Assembly: GCF_030056705.1 (NCBI RefSeq)
Contig: NZ_JASHIC010000027.1
Span: 62,001-126,000 of the forward strand
Reading direction: 5' to 3'
Source of the DNA: Flectobacillus longus
GTDB taxonomy: Bacteria; Bacteroidota; Bacteroidia; Cytophagales; Spirosomataceae
Length of the DNA stretch: 64,000 bases
Part shown: piece after piece, positions 54,147-61,932 of the stretch
Position numbering within the stretch: the stretch's first letter is position 1
Layout of the letters: the number at the start of each line of letters is the position of its first letter
Made by a program: the position numbers and the translations under genes
The notes under the pieces: generated by a model
Databases searched by the model: none
Told to the model about the DNA's origin: nothing
The model's input: the letters and a program-made list of their open reading frames with translations, nothing else

Positions 54147-54577
54147 CTCTATTTCAATCTTCCTTAGCATCTTTGTTATACAAATTTTGTTAGGATTTGT
54201 ACGATAAAGGTTGCCTATGCCAAACGCAATAGTTTATCAATATTAACCATTCAATCTGAAGCATACGCCCGAACTCAAACGTATCAAAATATTGATAAGA
54301 ATCCTTTTGCTATCAGGGATTACCTATCAGTATCACTCTTTAAAATAATATAGGATTACACGAACAAATTTATGGTATTACCTCTACCTTGAGGGCAAGG
54401 GCACAAAGTGTTTAACTGCAAAAGAGTTATTTGTCATTTCACCAAATGCTCACTTTGTGCCTAAAGCCTAATAGTTTGGTATGTTATAAAATGTTGATGG
54501 CTTATCAATTTCCTCCTCTACTTTCTATCAATATTGATTCTTGTGAATTATGTATTTCAACAATTAAAAATAAATCT
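54147..54577. other. Intergenic region before the first barrel/lipoprotein cassette
   Basis: Contains GGGCACAAAGTG (54399-54410) and CACTTTGTGCC (54451-54461), a spaced inverted pair of the dispersed palindrome family. No promoter of the -33/-7 type was recognised; an in-frame ATG at 54431 was rejected as start of the barrel gene. Confidence 0.5.
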
Positions 54578-55264
54578 ATGCAACAAAAAACTACTTTTAG
54601 TTTATTCCTACTTTATGTTTGTCTTATAAGCTACAGTAAAACTACAACAGCCCAGTCGCTAAACAGAGTTTCTCATAAATTAGGACTTAGTTTAAATCTT
54701 GGTACTACTCCGGGTATTGATGTTGGTTATGCTATCGGTGCTAAAGTTACAGCACGACTAGGCTATAGTTATTTTAAATACAATACAAGCACCGTCTCCA
54801 AAACCTCAGGAGAAGAGGTCAAACTAGGAAGTGATGCCAATGTATCTATTGCAAGTTTTTCTTTTGAATATCACCCATTTAAAAAAAGTAGTTTTAAACT
54901 GATTGGAGGTGCCTCGTATTTTGATAAAGGACAAATTGCCCTTGTAGTAACTCCAACAGGTACTTACAAATTTGGAAGTATCACCTTCACTCCTGAAGAG
55001 GTAGGTAATGTACAGTTTACAGTAGATTATGGCAAACAATATGCACCTTTTGCGGGAATTGGCTTTGGGCGTACTATTCCCAAAAGAAGAGTGGGTTTTG
55101 GCTTTGAAGTAGGCTCTTATTATACCCAAACACCTAAAGTTACCTTTACTGGTGACAAAAGATTGAACAGTATGAGCGAGCAACAAGCCAAAGTTCAAGA
55201 AAACATGAAAGACTGGAAATACTGGCCAGTTGTTAATCTGAGATTAGCCATCAGACTAGACTAA
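54578..55264 (+). CDS. Outer-membrane beta-barrel protein, cassette copy 1
   Basis: 228 residues from the ATG at 54578: signal peptide (FSLFLLYVCLISYSKTTTAQ), then alternating strand-like segments of an eight- to ten-stranded barrel (VTARLGYSYFKYN, SIASFSFEYHP, FKLIGGASYF). Strongly conserved blocks shared with the copy at 59333 are NLGTTPG, YAPFAGIGFGR, RVGFGFE, SMSEQ and WPVVNLRLAIRL. The final Leu-Asp after an aromatic-rich strand resembles barrel C-termini. The next gene, a large lipoprotein, starts 37 nt downstream. Function unknown; outer membrane by inference. Confidence 0.82.
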   Translation: MQQKTTFSLFLLYVCLISYSKTTTAQSLNRVSHKLGLSLNLGTTPGIDVGYAIGAKVTARLGYSYFKYNTSTVSKTSGEEVKLGSDANVSIASFSFEYHPFKKSSFKLIGGASYFDKGQIALVVTPTGTYKFGSITFTPEEVGNVQFTVDYGKQYAPFAGIGFGRTIPKRRVGFGFEVGSYYTQTPKVTFTGDKRLNSMSEQQAKVQENMKDWKYWPVVNLRLAIRLD

Positions 55265-55300
55265 TTTTCCTCTTTTTATCAATCTTCTTTTTTTTTACAA

Positions 55301-56995
55301 ATGAAAAAAATATTTACTTCTATATTTCGTCCTACGGTATTACTCTCGCTTGGACTTGCTCTTACTTTCGGTTGTCAACAAATTAATCCACTTGAAGGCG
55401 TAGAGCTTACGGTCAACAACAACGTCTATAAATCCCCGATTCTGATTGAGTTTGTAGATGCAAATCCCAATAGTAAAACTTTACCCAAAGATTTAACCGT
55501 GACGATTTCAGGTCCTGGTAAAGACCTTGTTTTTACAGACCTTGGAGGAAAAGATTTTAAGGTAGCAGGCAACTTACTTTCAGTTGTATTAGGACAAAAT
55601 GCTAATCCAACTGAAAGCGCCCCTGTAGAATTTACGGTATCTGTAAAAGGATCCAATTATGTGTCTACCAACTACAGCGTAGTAGTAACCGATTTAGAAA
55701 GTTCTACTTACAAAGTCCCATTGACAAACCTTACAGCATTACCAGATGGCGTTGGAGCGGTTTCAAAAACAACCTTGTTGGCCATTGGCGAAACTATTAC
55801 AGTTCCTGCAACTTCTTCAAAACCTGAAGTAGCCAAAATTGCTATCGCACCGGGCACGCAAGTGAAAGATGAAAACGGTCTAGTAATTAACGCTACTAAC
55901 GTTTCGAGTACGATTGTGCAATACGGCACAGGTACAGAAGAAGCAGCCAATAGCTTGCCAAACGAAGGGGAAGGAAATGTCATTAAGTATAAAGACGGAA
56001 CAACTGATTTTGGTACATTCCTATCAGCAGGTTTTGTGGACATTGAAATGACTGCTGGTGGTAAAAATGTGAAAAGTTTCTCAACGCCATTGGATGTAGC
56101 ATTATCACTTAATCCAAACTATGAAGATCCAGAAACAGAAGCTCCAATGAAAGTAGGTGACCAAATTCCTGTGTGGAGTTATGATAAAGCTAAAGATGAA
56201 TGGACAGAAGAAGGCATTGCCACTATTGCCAAAGACGCCAACGGAAATTTGATTGCGAACTTTAAAGTATCCCATTTGTCAGTATGGGCTGTTGCTAAAA
56301 ACTATAAAGGCAAAACTTGTGGTTCCAAAACTATCAAAATAAAAGTAAAATCTGATGTTCGCTACGCCTCCTCCAAATTTGAAGCTCAAATAACTTACTC
56401 TAAAAGCGGAAAACCAAAGTTCAGTAGGTCATTCTCCTCATTTAAAGTATCTGATGGCACTCCCTATATAATTAAAGTGAAACGAGTACCTAGTGGTTAT
56501 ACTGGCCGTATTGTCGTTACTCCTGTTGGTTCTGCCCCAAATACGACTACAAGAGGTGGTAATCAGACATTTAAGGCTTGTAATAATACAGTAGTATCTA
56601 TAAATATAAAAGTGAAAAATGAGACTCCTTCTTCTACAACAACTACTACTGATACCGAATCTGACGCAGTTAAAGTTAATCTTGACTTTACAGCAGCTTG
56701 TATTAGCAAAAATATCAGTGTCAAACCTACAGTTTGGTTAAAACTTGTAGATGATACCAGTGCAGAACAATTAGTAAATGTTGTTGCGGGGAAAGCTGTA
56801 ATTGGTATGAAGAAAGGGGTAAAATATACCTTAACAGCTACTTACAATGGTATTGACTTCTCTGGTGAAGTTACCATCAACGGAAATAGCGCCACCATTG
56901 TTTCGTCAACAGGTCTGAATGGCTCTTTCCCAATTGACGTAAAAACAGGTGAAGTAAACGCAACAATTATTTATCCACTCAATAATTGTCAGTAA
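55301..56995 (+). CDS. Large surface lipoprotein, cassette copy 1
   Basis: 564 residues. Lipoprotein signal (LLSLGLALTFGC, Cys25) followed by QQINPLEG. In order: a beta-sandwich near 35-145 with FVDANPNSKTLPKDLTVTIS; a second domain near 145-340 with FVDIEMTAGGKNVKSFSTPL, IPVWSYDKAKDEWTEEGIAT and SHLSVWAV, a motif set seen in Bacteroidota surface proteins; then a Cys-containing beta domain with Thr-rich linker and a C-terminal sandwich (ACISKNISVKPTVWLKLVDD). A paralog of exactly the same length is at 60067. No enzymatic motif. It probably works with the barrel encoded just upstream. Confidence 0.82.
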   Translation: MKKIFTSIFRPTVLLSLGLALTFGCQQINPLEGVELTVNNNVYKSPILIEFVDANPNSKTLPKDLTVTISGPGKDLVFTDLGGKDFKVAGNLLSVVLGQNANPTESAPVEFTVSVKGSNYVSTNYSVVVTDLESSTYKVPLTNLTALPDGVGAVSKTTLLAIGETITVPATSSKPEVAKIAIAPGTQVKDENGLVINATNVSSTIVQYGTGTEEAANSLPNEGEGNVIKYKDGTTDFGTFLSAGFVDIEMTAGGKNVKSFSTPLDVALSLNPNYEDPETEAPMKVGDQIPVWSYDKAKDEWTEEGIATIAKDANGNLIANFKVSHLSVWAVAKNYKGKTCGSKTIKIKVKSDVRYASSKFEAQITYSKSGKPKFSRSFSSFKVSDGTPYIIKVKRVPSGYTGRIVVTPVGSAPNTTTRGGNQTFKACNNTVVSINIKVKNETPSSTTTTTDTESDAVKVNLDFTAACISKNISVKPTVWLKLVDDTSAEQLVNVVAGKAVIGMKKGVKYTLTATYNGIDFSGEVTINGNSATIVSSTGLNGSFPIDVKTGEVNATIIYPLNNCQ

Positions 56996-57008
56996 ATAGA
57001 TTCAAAAA

Positions 57009-57045
57009 CGACATCAAGGAATAAATGTATTCCTTGATGTTGTTG
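57009..57045 (+). terminator. Terminator after cassette copy 1
   Basis: A 15-bp stem (57009-57023 with 57028-57042, one wobble), 13 nt after the lipoprotein stop. The tail is only moderately T-rich. Confidence 0.6.
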
Positions 57046-57077
57046 ATTTCACTTTCCACTAAATTAAACCTGAACTC

Positions 57078-57515
57078 ATGAAAACGGCTATCGCTTCTGT
57101 AACCTGTGGTGGTTTATTACTACTTGTGAATTCTCTTTTGTTTTCGAGTTGTCAAAATATCAACCCTTTAAACGATATTTTATTTCCTCAAAGTACAAGT
57201 ATTCCACATACCCCTATGCTCATCGAGTTTGTAGATGCAGATCAACCCAATATCATGTTTCCTAAAAATCTAACCATTTCTATTTCTGGTCCAGACAAAA
57301 AACTAGTACTTAGCGACCTTGAAAGTAAAAACCATAAAACCGCTGGAAATCTATTATCATTGGTATTAGCACCAAATGCCCAGCCAAGTGCTAGCAAACC
57401 TATTACCTTTACAGTAACTGCTCAAGGTAGGTATTATGAATCAATAAGTAAAACTATTATTGTTTCAAATTTCTCCAATCGCTCATATACTATTCCGATG
57501 AGTCATAGGCAATAA
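57078..57515 (+). CDS. Solo N-terminal domain of the cassette lipoprotein
   Basis: 145 residues. Signal/lipobox (LLLVNSLLFSSC), then CQNINPLNDILFPQ and FVDADQPNIMFPKNLTISIS, KLVLSDLESK and NLLSLVLAPNAQPSASKPIT, each block matching the N-terminal domain of the 564-residue lipoproteins at 55301 and 60067. It ends after IPMSHRQ, where those proteins go on to the second domain. It could be a truncated third copy of the lipoprotein or a stand-alone domain. No internal frameshift is visible in the short gap before the permease gene, which leaves 4 nt, so remnants of the rest are gone. A co-transcribed barrel is missing. Confidence 0.75.
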   Translation: MKTAIASVTCGGLLLLVNSLLFSSCQNINPLNDILFPQSTSIPHTPMLIEFVDADQPNIMFPKNLTISISGPDKKLVLSDLESKNHKTAGNLLSLVLAPNAQPSASKPITFTVTAQGRYYESISKTIIVSNFSNRSYTIPMSHRQ

Positions 57516-57519
57516 AATA

Positions 57520-58980
57520 CTATTTTGTATCTATTTCTTGAGCTTTTTTACGAATCACACTATTCTTGCGTCCATAAGTATAATAAATCACCATACCAAT
57601 AGCCATCCACACAATCAGTCGAATCCAAGTATCTAATGGTAAAAATGCCATCATTCCAACACAAGTCAAAATGCCCATAATTGGCACGAACGGCACCCAA
57701 GGCGTTTTGAATGAGCGTGGAATATCAGGATTTGTTTTTCTTAAAACCAAAACACCTCCACAAACCACAACAAAGGCCAATAAAGTACCAATACTGGTCA
57801 TTTCACCAACAACATCGATAGGCACAAAAGCTGCAAATAAGCTCACAAATACACAGAAAAGGATGTTAGATTGCCAAGGTGTACGAAATTTAGGATGTAT
57901 TTCTGAGAAAACTTTCGGGAGAAGTCCGTCTTTGGACATACTAAAAAACACCCTTGACTGACCCATCAAATCGACCAAAATTACAGAAGTATAACCCACT
58001 AAAATAGCTAAAATCACCAATTGGGATAACCAAGCGTATGGCGTCTGTTGAATAGCCACAGCTACAGGTGCTGCATTATTTTTGAAAGTAGTATAATGTG
58101 AAAGACCTGTCATCACGTGGGCAAAAAGCACAAATAAAACGGTACAGACCAATAAAGAGCCAATAATACCAATAGGCATATTACGCTGTGGATTTTTAGT
58201 TTCTTGCGCTGCTGTAGATATAATATCGAATCCTAAGAACACAAAAAATACAACACCCGCTCCACGCAATATCCCAGACCAACCGTATTCTCCAAATACG
58301 CCTGTATTAGTAGGGATATAAGGTTGATAGTTTTGTGGCTGAACATAATTCCACCCTAAAGCAATAAATACCAGTACTACAGCTACTTTCAATGATACAA
58401 CAATGGCATTCCAAATGGCAGAACCTTTGGTACCACGCATCAAAATAAAGGACATTAATACGACAACTAATGCCGCAGGCAAATTAAATAAGCCATGTAC
58501 CTGTTGACCATCAGCTAAAGTAATTGTTTCAAATGGAGAGTGTACCAACTGAGGAGGAATATATAGTTGATAATAGGCTAAAAATTTGACCAAATAGTTG
58601 GACCAACTAATAGCCACTGTAGCTGCACCCACAGAGAACTCTAGTACTAAATCCCAACCGATAATCCATGCTACTAGTTCGCCGAGGGTTGCGTAGGAGT
58701 ACGTATAGGCACTACCCGCCACAGGAATCATAGCAGCAAACTCAGCATAACATAGGCCTGCAAAAGCACAACCAACTGCTGCTACCACAAAAGAGAGTGT
58801 TACTGCTGGACCAGCATTATTAGCCGCTGCCAAACCTGTTAAGGAAAATAAACCTGCACCAATTATTACCCCCAAGCCGAGCATAATTAATTGGAACGCA
58901 TTGAGAGAGCGTTTTAATGTTTTTTCACCAGACTCTTCCGACTCCTGAATAAGCTGTTCAATGGGTTTTATGTATTTCAC
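57520..58980 (-). CDS. APC-family amino acid permease
   Basis: 486 residues, twelve membrane segments. The start LNAFQLIMLGLGVIIGAGLF carries the unwound TM1 G-I-GAG motif of APC transporters, and VVFFVFLGFDIISTAAQETKNPQRNMP is the TM6/loop region of the CAT (cationic amino acid transporter) type. The family brings amino acids into the cell by proton- or exchange-driven transport; the substrate is not fixed. It lies on the opposite strand between the two cassette copies and is probably independent of them. A -7 element is at 59010-59017. Confidence 0.94.
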   Translation of the reverse strand: MKYIKPIEQLIQESEESGEKTLKRSLNAFQLIMLGLGVIIGAGLFSLTGLAAANNAGPAVTLSFVVAAVGCAFAGLCYAEFAAMIPVAGSAYTYSYATLGELVAWIIGWDLVLEFSVGAATVAISWSNYLVKFLAYYQLYIPPQLVHSPFETITLADGQQVHGLFNLPAALVVVLMSFILMRGTKGSAIWNAIVVSLKVAVVLVFIALGWNYVQPQNYQPYIPTNTGVFGEYGWSGILRGAGVVFFVFLGFDIISTAAQETKNPQRNMPIGIIGSLLVCTVLFVLFAHVMTGLSHYTTFKNNAAPVAVAIQQTPYAWLSQLVILAILVGYTSVILVDLMGQSRVFFSMSKDGLLPKVFSEIHPKFRTPWQSNILFCVFVSLFAAFVPIDVVGEMTSIGTLLAFVVVCGGVLVLRKTNPDIPRSFKTPWVPFVPIMGILTCVGMMAFLPLDTWIRLIVWMAIGMVIYYTYGRKNSVIRKKAQEIDTK

Positions 58981-59009
58981 TGTTTTTTAGTTTGTTGAAT
59001 AGTTTATTA

Positions 59010-59017
59010 CAAAGGTA
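59010..59017 (-). promoter_or_regulatory. -7 promoter element of the permease gene
   Basis: The minus strand reads TACCTTTG, 29 nt before the ATG at 58980. The rest of 59018-59332 is A/T-rich with no clear feature. Confidence 0.5.
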
Positions 59018-59332
59018 GCTCAGGATAGAGTTATTTACTATATTAATATTATAGATTTTGTATATATATGCCACATAATAAAAAAATATTCAAAAAAAAG
59101 CCTATTGTATGGTTTGATATTCGAGTAAAATATTACATTTATATCGAACCCCTCACATCAATCTTTATAGTTCCAAAAGGTAATTTTTGCATATTTTCTT
59201 CTTGCTTCAAAATGTATAAAAAAGGGGTAAATACCCCTGTGTTTCTTATTTGCTTTATCCATGGTACGTATCATGTATTCATTTCCTTTTGTGTCCATCT
59301 CTTATTTATATAAACTTTTATCTACGATTACA

Positions 59333-59998
59333 ATGAAGAAAAAACTACTCTTTTTGTTGCTAGGATTTGGCTTGAGCCAATATGTCTCGGCACAATTTGT
59401 CAAAACCAATAGGTTTGGTGCAAATATCAATCTTGGAACTACTCCAGGGCTAAGCTTCGTGTATGAGCCTTACAATAAGTTAGCTATAAAAGCTTCTTAT
59501 GTTTATCTCAAGTATAATTTGAATCAAGAGCAAAAGATTTCGGATGAGAATATCCTTCTTGCTGGTAATATGGACATGAGTGCCATTGGACTTTCGGTAG
59601 AGTATTATCCATTTGTCAAAAGTACTTTTAAAATTATCGCAGGGGGAAGTTTAATACAAAAAGGGTTTGTGTCTGTAAATGCTTCTCCAACAGCTAACTA
59701 TACCTTTGGTGAGACTGTATTTACTCCTGATGAGGTTGGGTCTTTTTTATTTGACTTGCGCTATGACAATGGTTTTGCTCCATTTGCAGGTATTGGTTTT
59801 GGGAGAGCCGTTCCCAAAAAACGAGTAGGTTTTGGATTTGAATTAGGTACCTATTATTTGCCCAAGCCCAAAGTTACACTTTCGGGAACCGAGCGACTAA
59901 GTAGTATGTCTGAGCAGGAGCCCAAAATCCAATCCAACATGGATGACTGGCGATATTGGCCTATGGTTAACTTAAGACTTGCTGTTAGGCTAAATTAG
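59333..59998 (+). CDS. Outer-membrane beta-barrel protein, cassette copy 2
   Basis: 221 residues from the ATG at 59333: signal peptide (LLFLLLGFGLSQYVSAQ) and a barrel close to copy 1, with INLGTTPGLSF, APFAGIGFGRAVPKKRVGFG, LSSMSEQEPK and WPMVNLRLAVRLN. Gaps are few, so the two are true paralogs with the same strand plan. The lipoprotein at 60067 follows 68 nt downstream. An upstream in-frame ATG at 59261 gives a poor leader and was rejected. Function unknown. Confidence 0.82.
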   Translation: MKKKLLFLLLGFGLSQYVSAQFVKTNRFGANINLGTTPGLSFVYEPYNKLAIKASYVYLKYNLNQEQKISDENILLAGNMDMSAIGLSVEYYPFVKSTFKIIAGGSLIQKGFVSVNASPTANYTFGETVFTPDEVGSFLFDLRYDNGFAPFAGIGFGRAVPKKRVGFGFELGTYYLPKPKVTLSGTERLSSMSEQEPKIQSNMDDWRYWPMVNLRLAVRLN

Positions 59999-60066
59999 GA
60001 CTATACTCCCAAGGTATAAACTCTCCTAAATTGCTTTCTAATTCCTCCATCTAAATTCAGATTCTA

Positions 60067-61761
60067 ATGAAAACAGTATATAATCTCAAAAATATCTATA
60101 GAATACTCATTATCCTCGTATTGAGTATTGGAACATTTCTTTCATGTCAAAAAATTAACCCTTTTGACGACCTTGAACTTACAGTCAATACCGATATTTA
60201 TAAAGCTCCATTATTAATAAAGTTTGTTAATGCCAATGCCGCATCTAGTACTATTCCACAGGGACTTAAAGTAACTATTTCTGGGGCAGGAAAAGACTAT
60301 GTTTTGAGCGATGCAGGGAAGAAAGAATATATCCCAACAGACAATGTTTTGTCATTAGTATTAAATAAAAATGTTTCGCCAAGTGTATCATCGCCAATAG
60401 AGTTTACCGTAAGTATCTCTGGCAATGGTTATGTTTCTACTAGTAAAACCTTTGTCATTACCGACACCGAACTGGCAAGTTTCTATGAAATACCAGTCAC
60501 TAAAGTTTCTGAGCCGCCTACAGGTGTTGCAAGCACAGTTGAGTCTGTCAATTTAACTCAAGGAGAAAAGGTGGTAGTGCCTGCAACAGTTGAAAAGCCA
60601 GAAGTAGCCGAAATTACTCTTCAGCCAGGAACTCAAGTACGAGATGCTTCGGGCGCTACCATAAATGCCAATAATGTGTCTGTTCAGGTAGTACAATATA
60701 CTACCGAAACAACAGCTTCATTACAAAGCTTTCCTGGAGGTTTTGGAGCGGATAACGTTATCATGAATAATGGCTCAACCACAGATGGCGATTTTATAAC
60801 AGGAGGCTTTGTTGCCATTGATATGGAAGCTGACGGTAAAGCCGTAAAAAGTTTTTCTAAGCCTATTCAAGTATCAGTAGGAATCAACGCTGATCTTACA
60901 AGCCCTGAAACGGGAGAAAAAATAAAAGAAGGAGATACTATTCCAACTTGGAGTTATGATAGCAATACTGGTCAGTGGAAAGAAGAAGGCATCGCAACAG
61001 TAATCAGAGGAAGCGATGGAAAGCTTACTGCAACTTTTGAAGCATCGCACCTTTCATACTGGAACTTAGACTGGTATTTTTACGGCTCATGCTCAAACAG
61101 CGGAGGAACTGTAAAACTCAATGTAAGTTCTAACATATCTAGCAATGTAAATAGCTATGATTATTATGGTGTTGTGTATTTAGTGGATAGATTTAACCGC
61201 AAATATTATTATACCCAACTGTGGGACTTCGATGTACGTAATGGTAATACAAACAACGGATTGTATCGAGCAATCAGAGGAAATGGAAACCGCCTTCAGA
61301 TTATGGTATATTCTCGAAGAAATAATCAATTGCTAGGAAGTACGAGTGTCTTTGATGCCTGCTCTACCAGCAGTATGCCTATTACCTTAAATGTCCCTAA
61401 TCCTCCTACATACATTGATGTTGACATAGATTTTACAGCAAAGTGCTCTAATAAAAAGCTTAATATCAAACCCTCTACTTGGCTATACTTATTTAGTCTG
61501 AGTAATGGAGGTATATATGGCGGATATGTATATGCTTATTCAAGAAGTGGGTTAGCTACAGTGCGTGTTATAGAAGGACAAACGTACGAATTTTACACAT
61601 ACTACAATGGAACTGTTTATACAGGTCGAGTAACTATGAACAAAACCTCCTCTGTCATAACTACTTCTACTGGTAAGCCTATAACAGGGTCAACGTCTTA
61701 TAATCCAGCAACCAATCGAGTAAAGCTATTAGCAACTTATACTGCTAACGATTGTAAGTAA
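60067..61761 (+). CDS. Large surface lipoprotein, cassette copy 2
   Basis: 564 residues. Lipobox in GTFLSC, then QKINPFDDLELTVNTDIY. Domain order as in copy 1: N-terminal sandwich, second domain with VAIDMEADGKAVKSFSKPIQ, TIPTWSYDSNTGQWKEEGIA and HLSYWNLDW, a Tyr/Asn-rich beta domain, and a C-terminal domain starting DFTAKCSNKKLNIKPSTWLY. The second domain is conserved best; the third (about 355-460) has drifted most, with many Tyr and Asn residues. Same length as copy 1 despite that divergence. It ends at a terminator before the GH3/serine-hydrolase gene. Confidence 0.82.
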   Translation: MKTVYNLKNIYRILIILVLSIGTFLSCQKINPFDDLELTVNTDIYKAPLLIKFVNANAASSTIPQGLKVTISGAGKDYVLSDAGKKEYIPTDNVLSLVLNKNVSPSVSSPIEFTVSISGNGYVSTSKTFVITDTELASFYEIPVTKVSEPPTGVASTVESVNLTQGEKVVVPATVEKPEVAEITLQPGTQVRDASGATINANNVSVQVVQYTTETTASLQSFPGGFGADNVIMNNGSTTDGDFITGGFVAIDMEADGKAVKSFSKPIQVSVGINADLTSPETGEKIKEGDTIPTWSYDSNTGQWKEEGIATVIRGSDGKLTATFEASHLSYWNLDWYFYGSCSNSGGTVKLNVSSNISSNVNSYDYYGVVYLVDRFNRKYYYTQLWDFDVRNGNTNNGLYRAIRGNGNRLQIMVYSRRNNQLLGSTSVFDACSTSSMPITLNVPNPPTYIDVDIDFTAKCSNKKLNIKPSTWLYLFSLSNGGIYGGYVYAYSRSGLATVRVIEGQTYEFYTYYNGTVYTGRVTMNKTSSVITTSTGKPITGSTSYNPATNRVKLLATYTANDCK

Positions 61762-61777
61762 TAAAAATCATGTTCCT

Positions 61778-61823
61778 AATAGGGTATCTACTTTTTGTCA
61801 TAAAATAGATACCCTATTTTTAT
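61778..61823 (+). terminator. Terminator after cassette copy 2
   Basis: A perfect 13-bp stem (61778-61790 with 61806-61818) followed by a T-rich run, 16 nt after the stop. Confidence 0.8.
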
Positions 61824-61932
61824 TTTTCACCTATTACAGACTCACTACCCACCTCATTCCCATACAAGTCCGTAAGCGTATCCCTCAAAAAAATGTTATC
61901 TTGCATATTCAAATCAACCTTTGAAACGCTTA

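Noticed and set aside
59068-59313. 81-residue plus-strand frame before the second barrel gene
   Set aside because: Very A/T-rich, no domain, and it overlaps the region just before a clear signal-peptide start.
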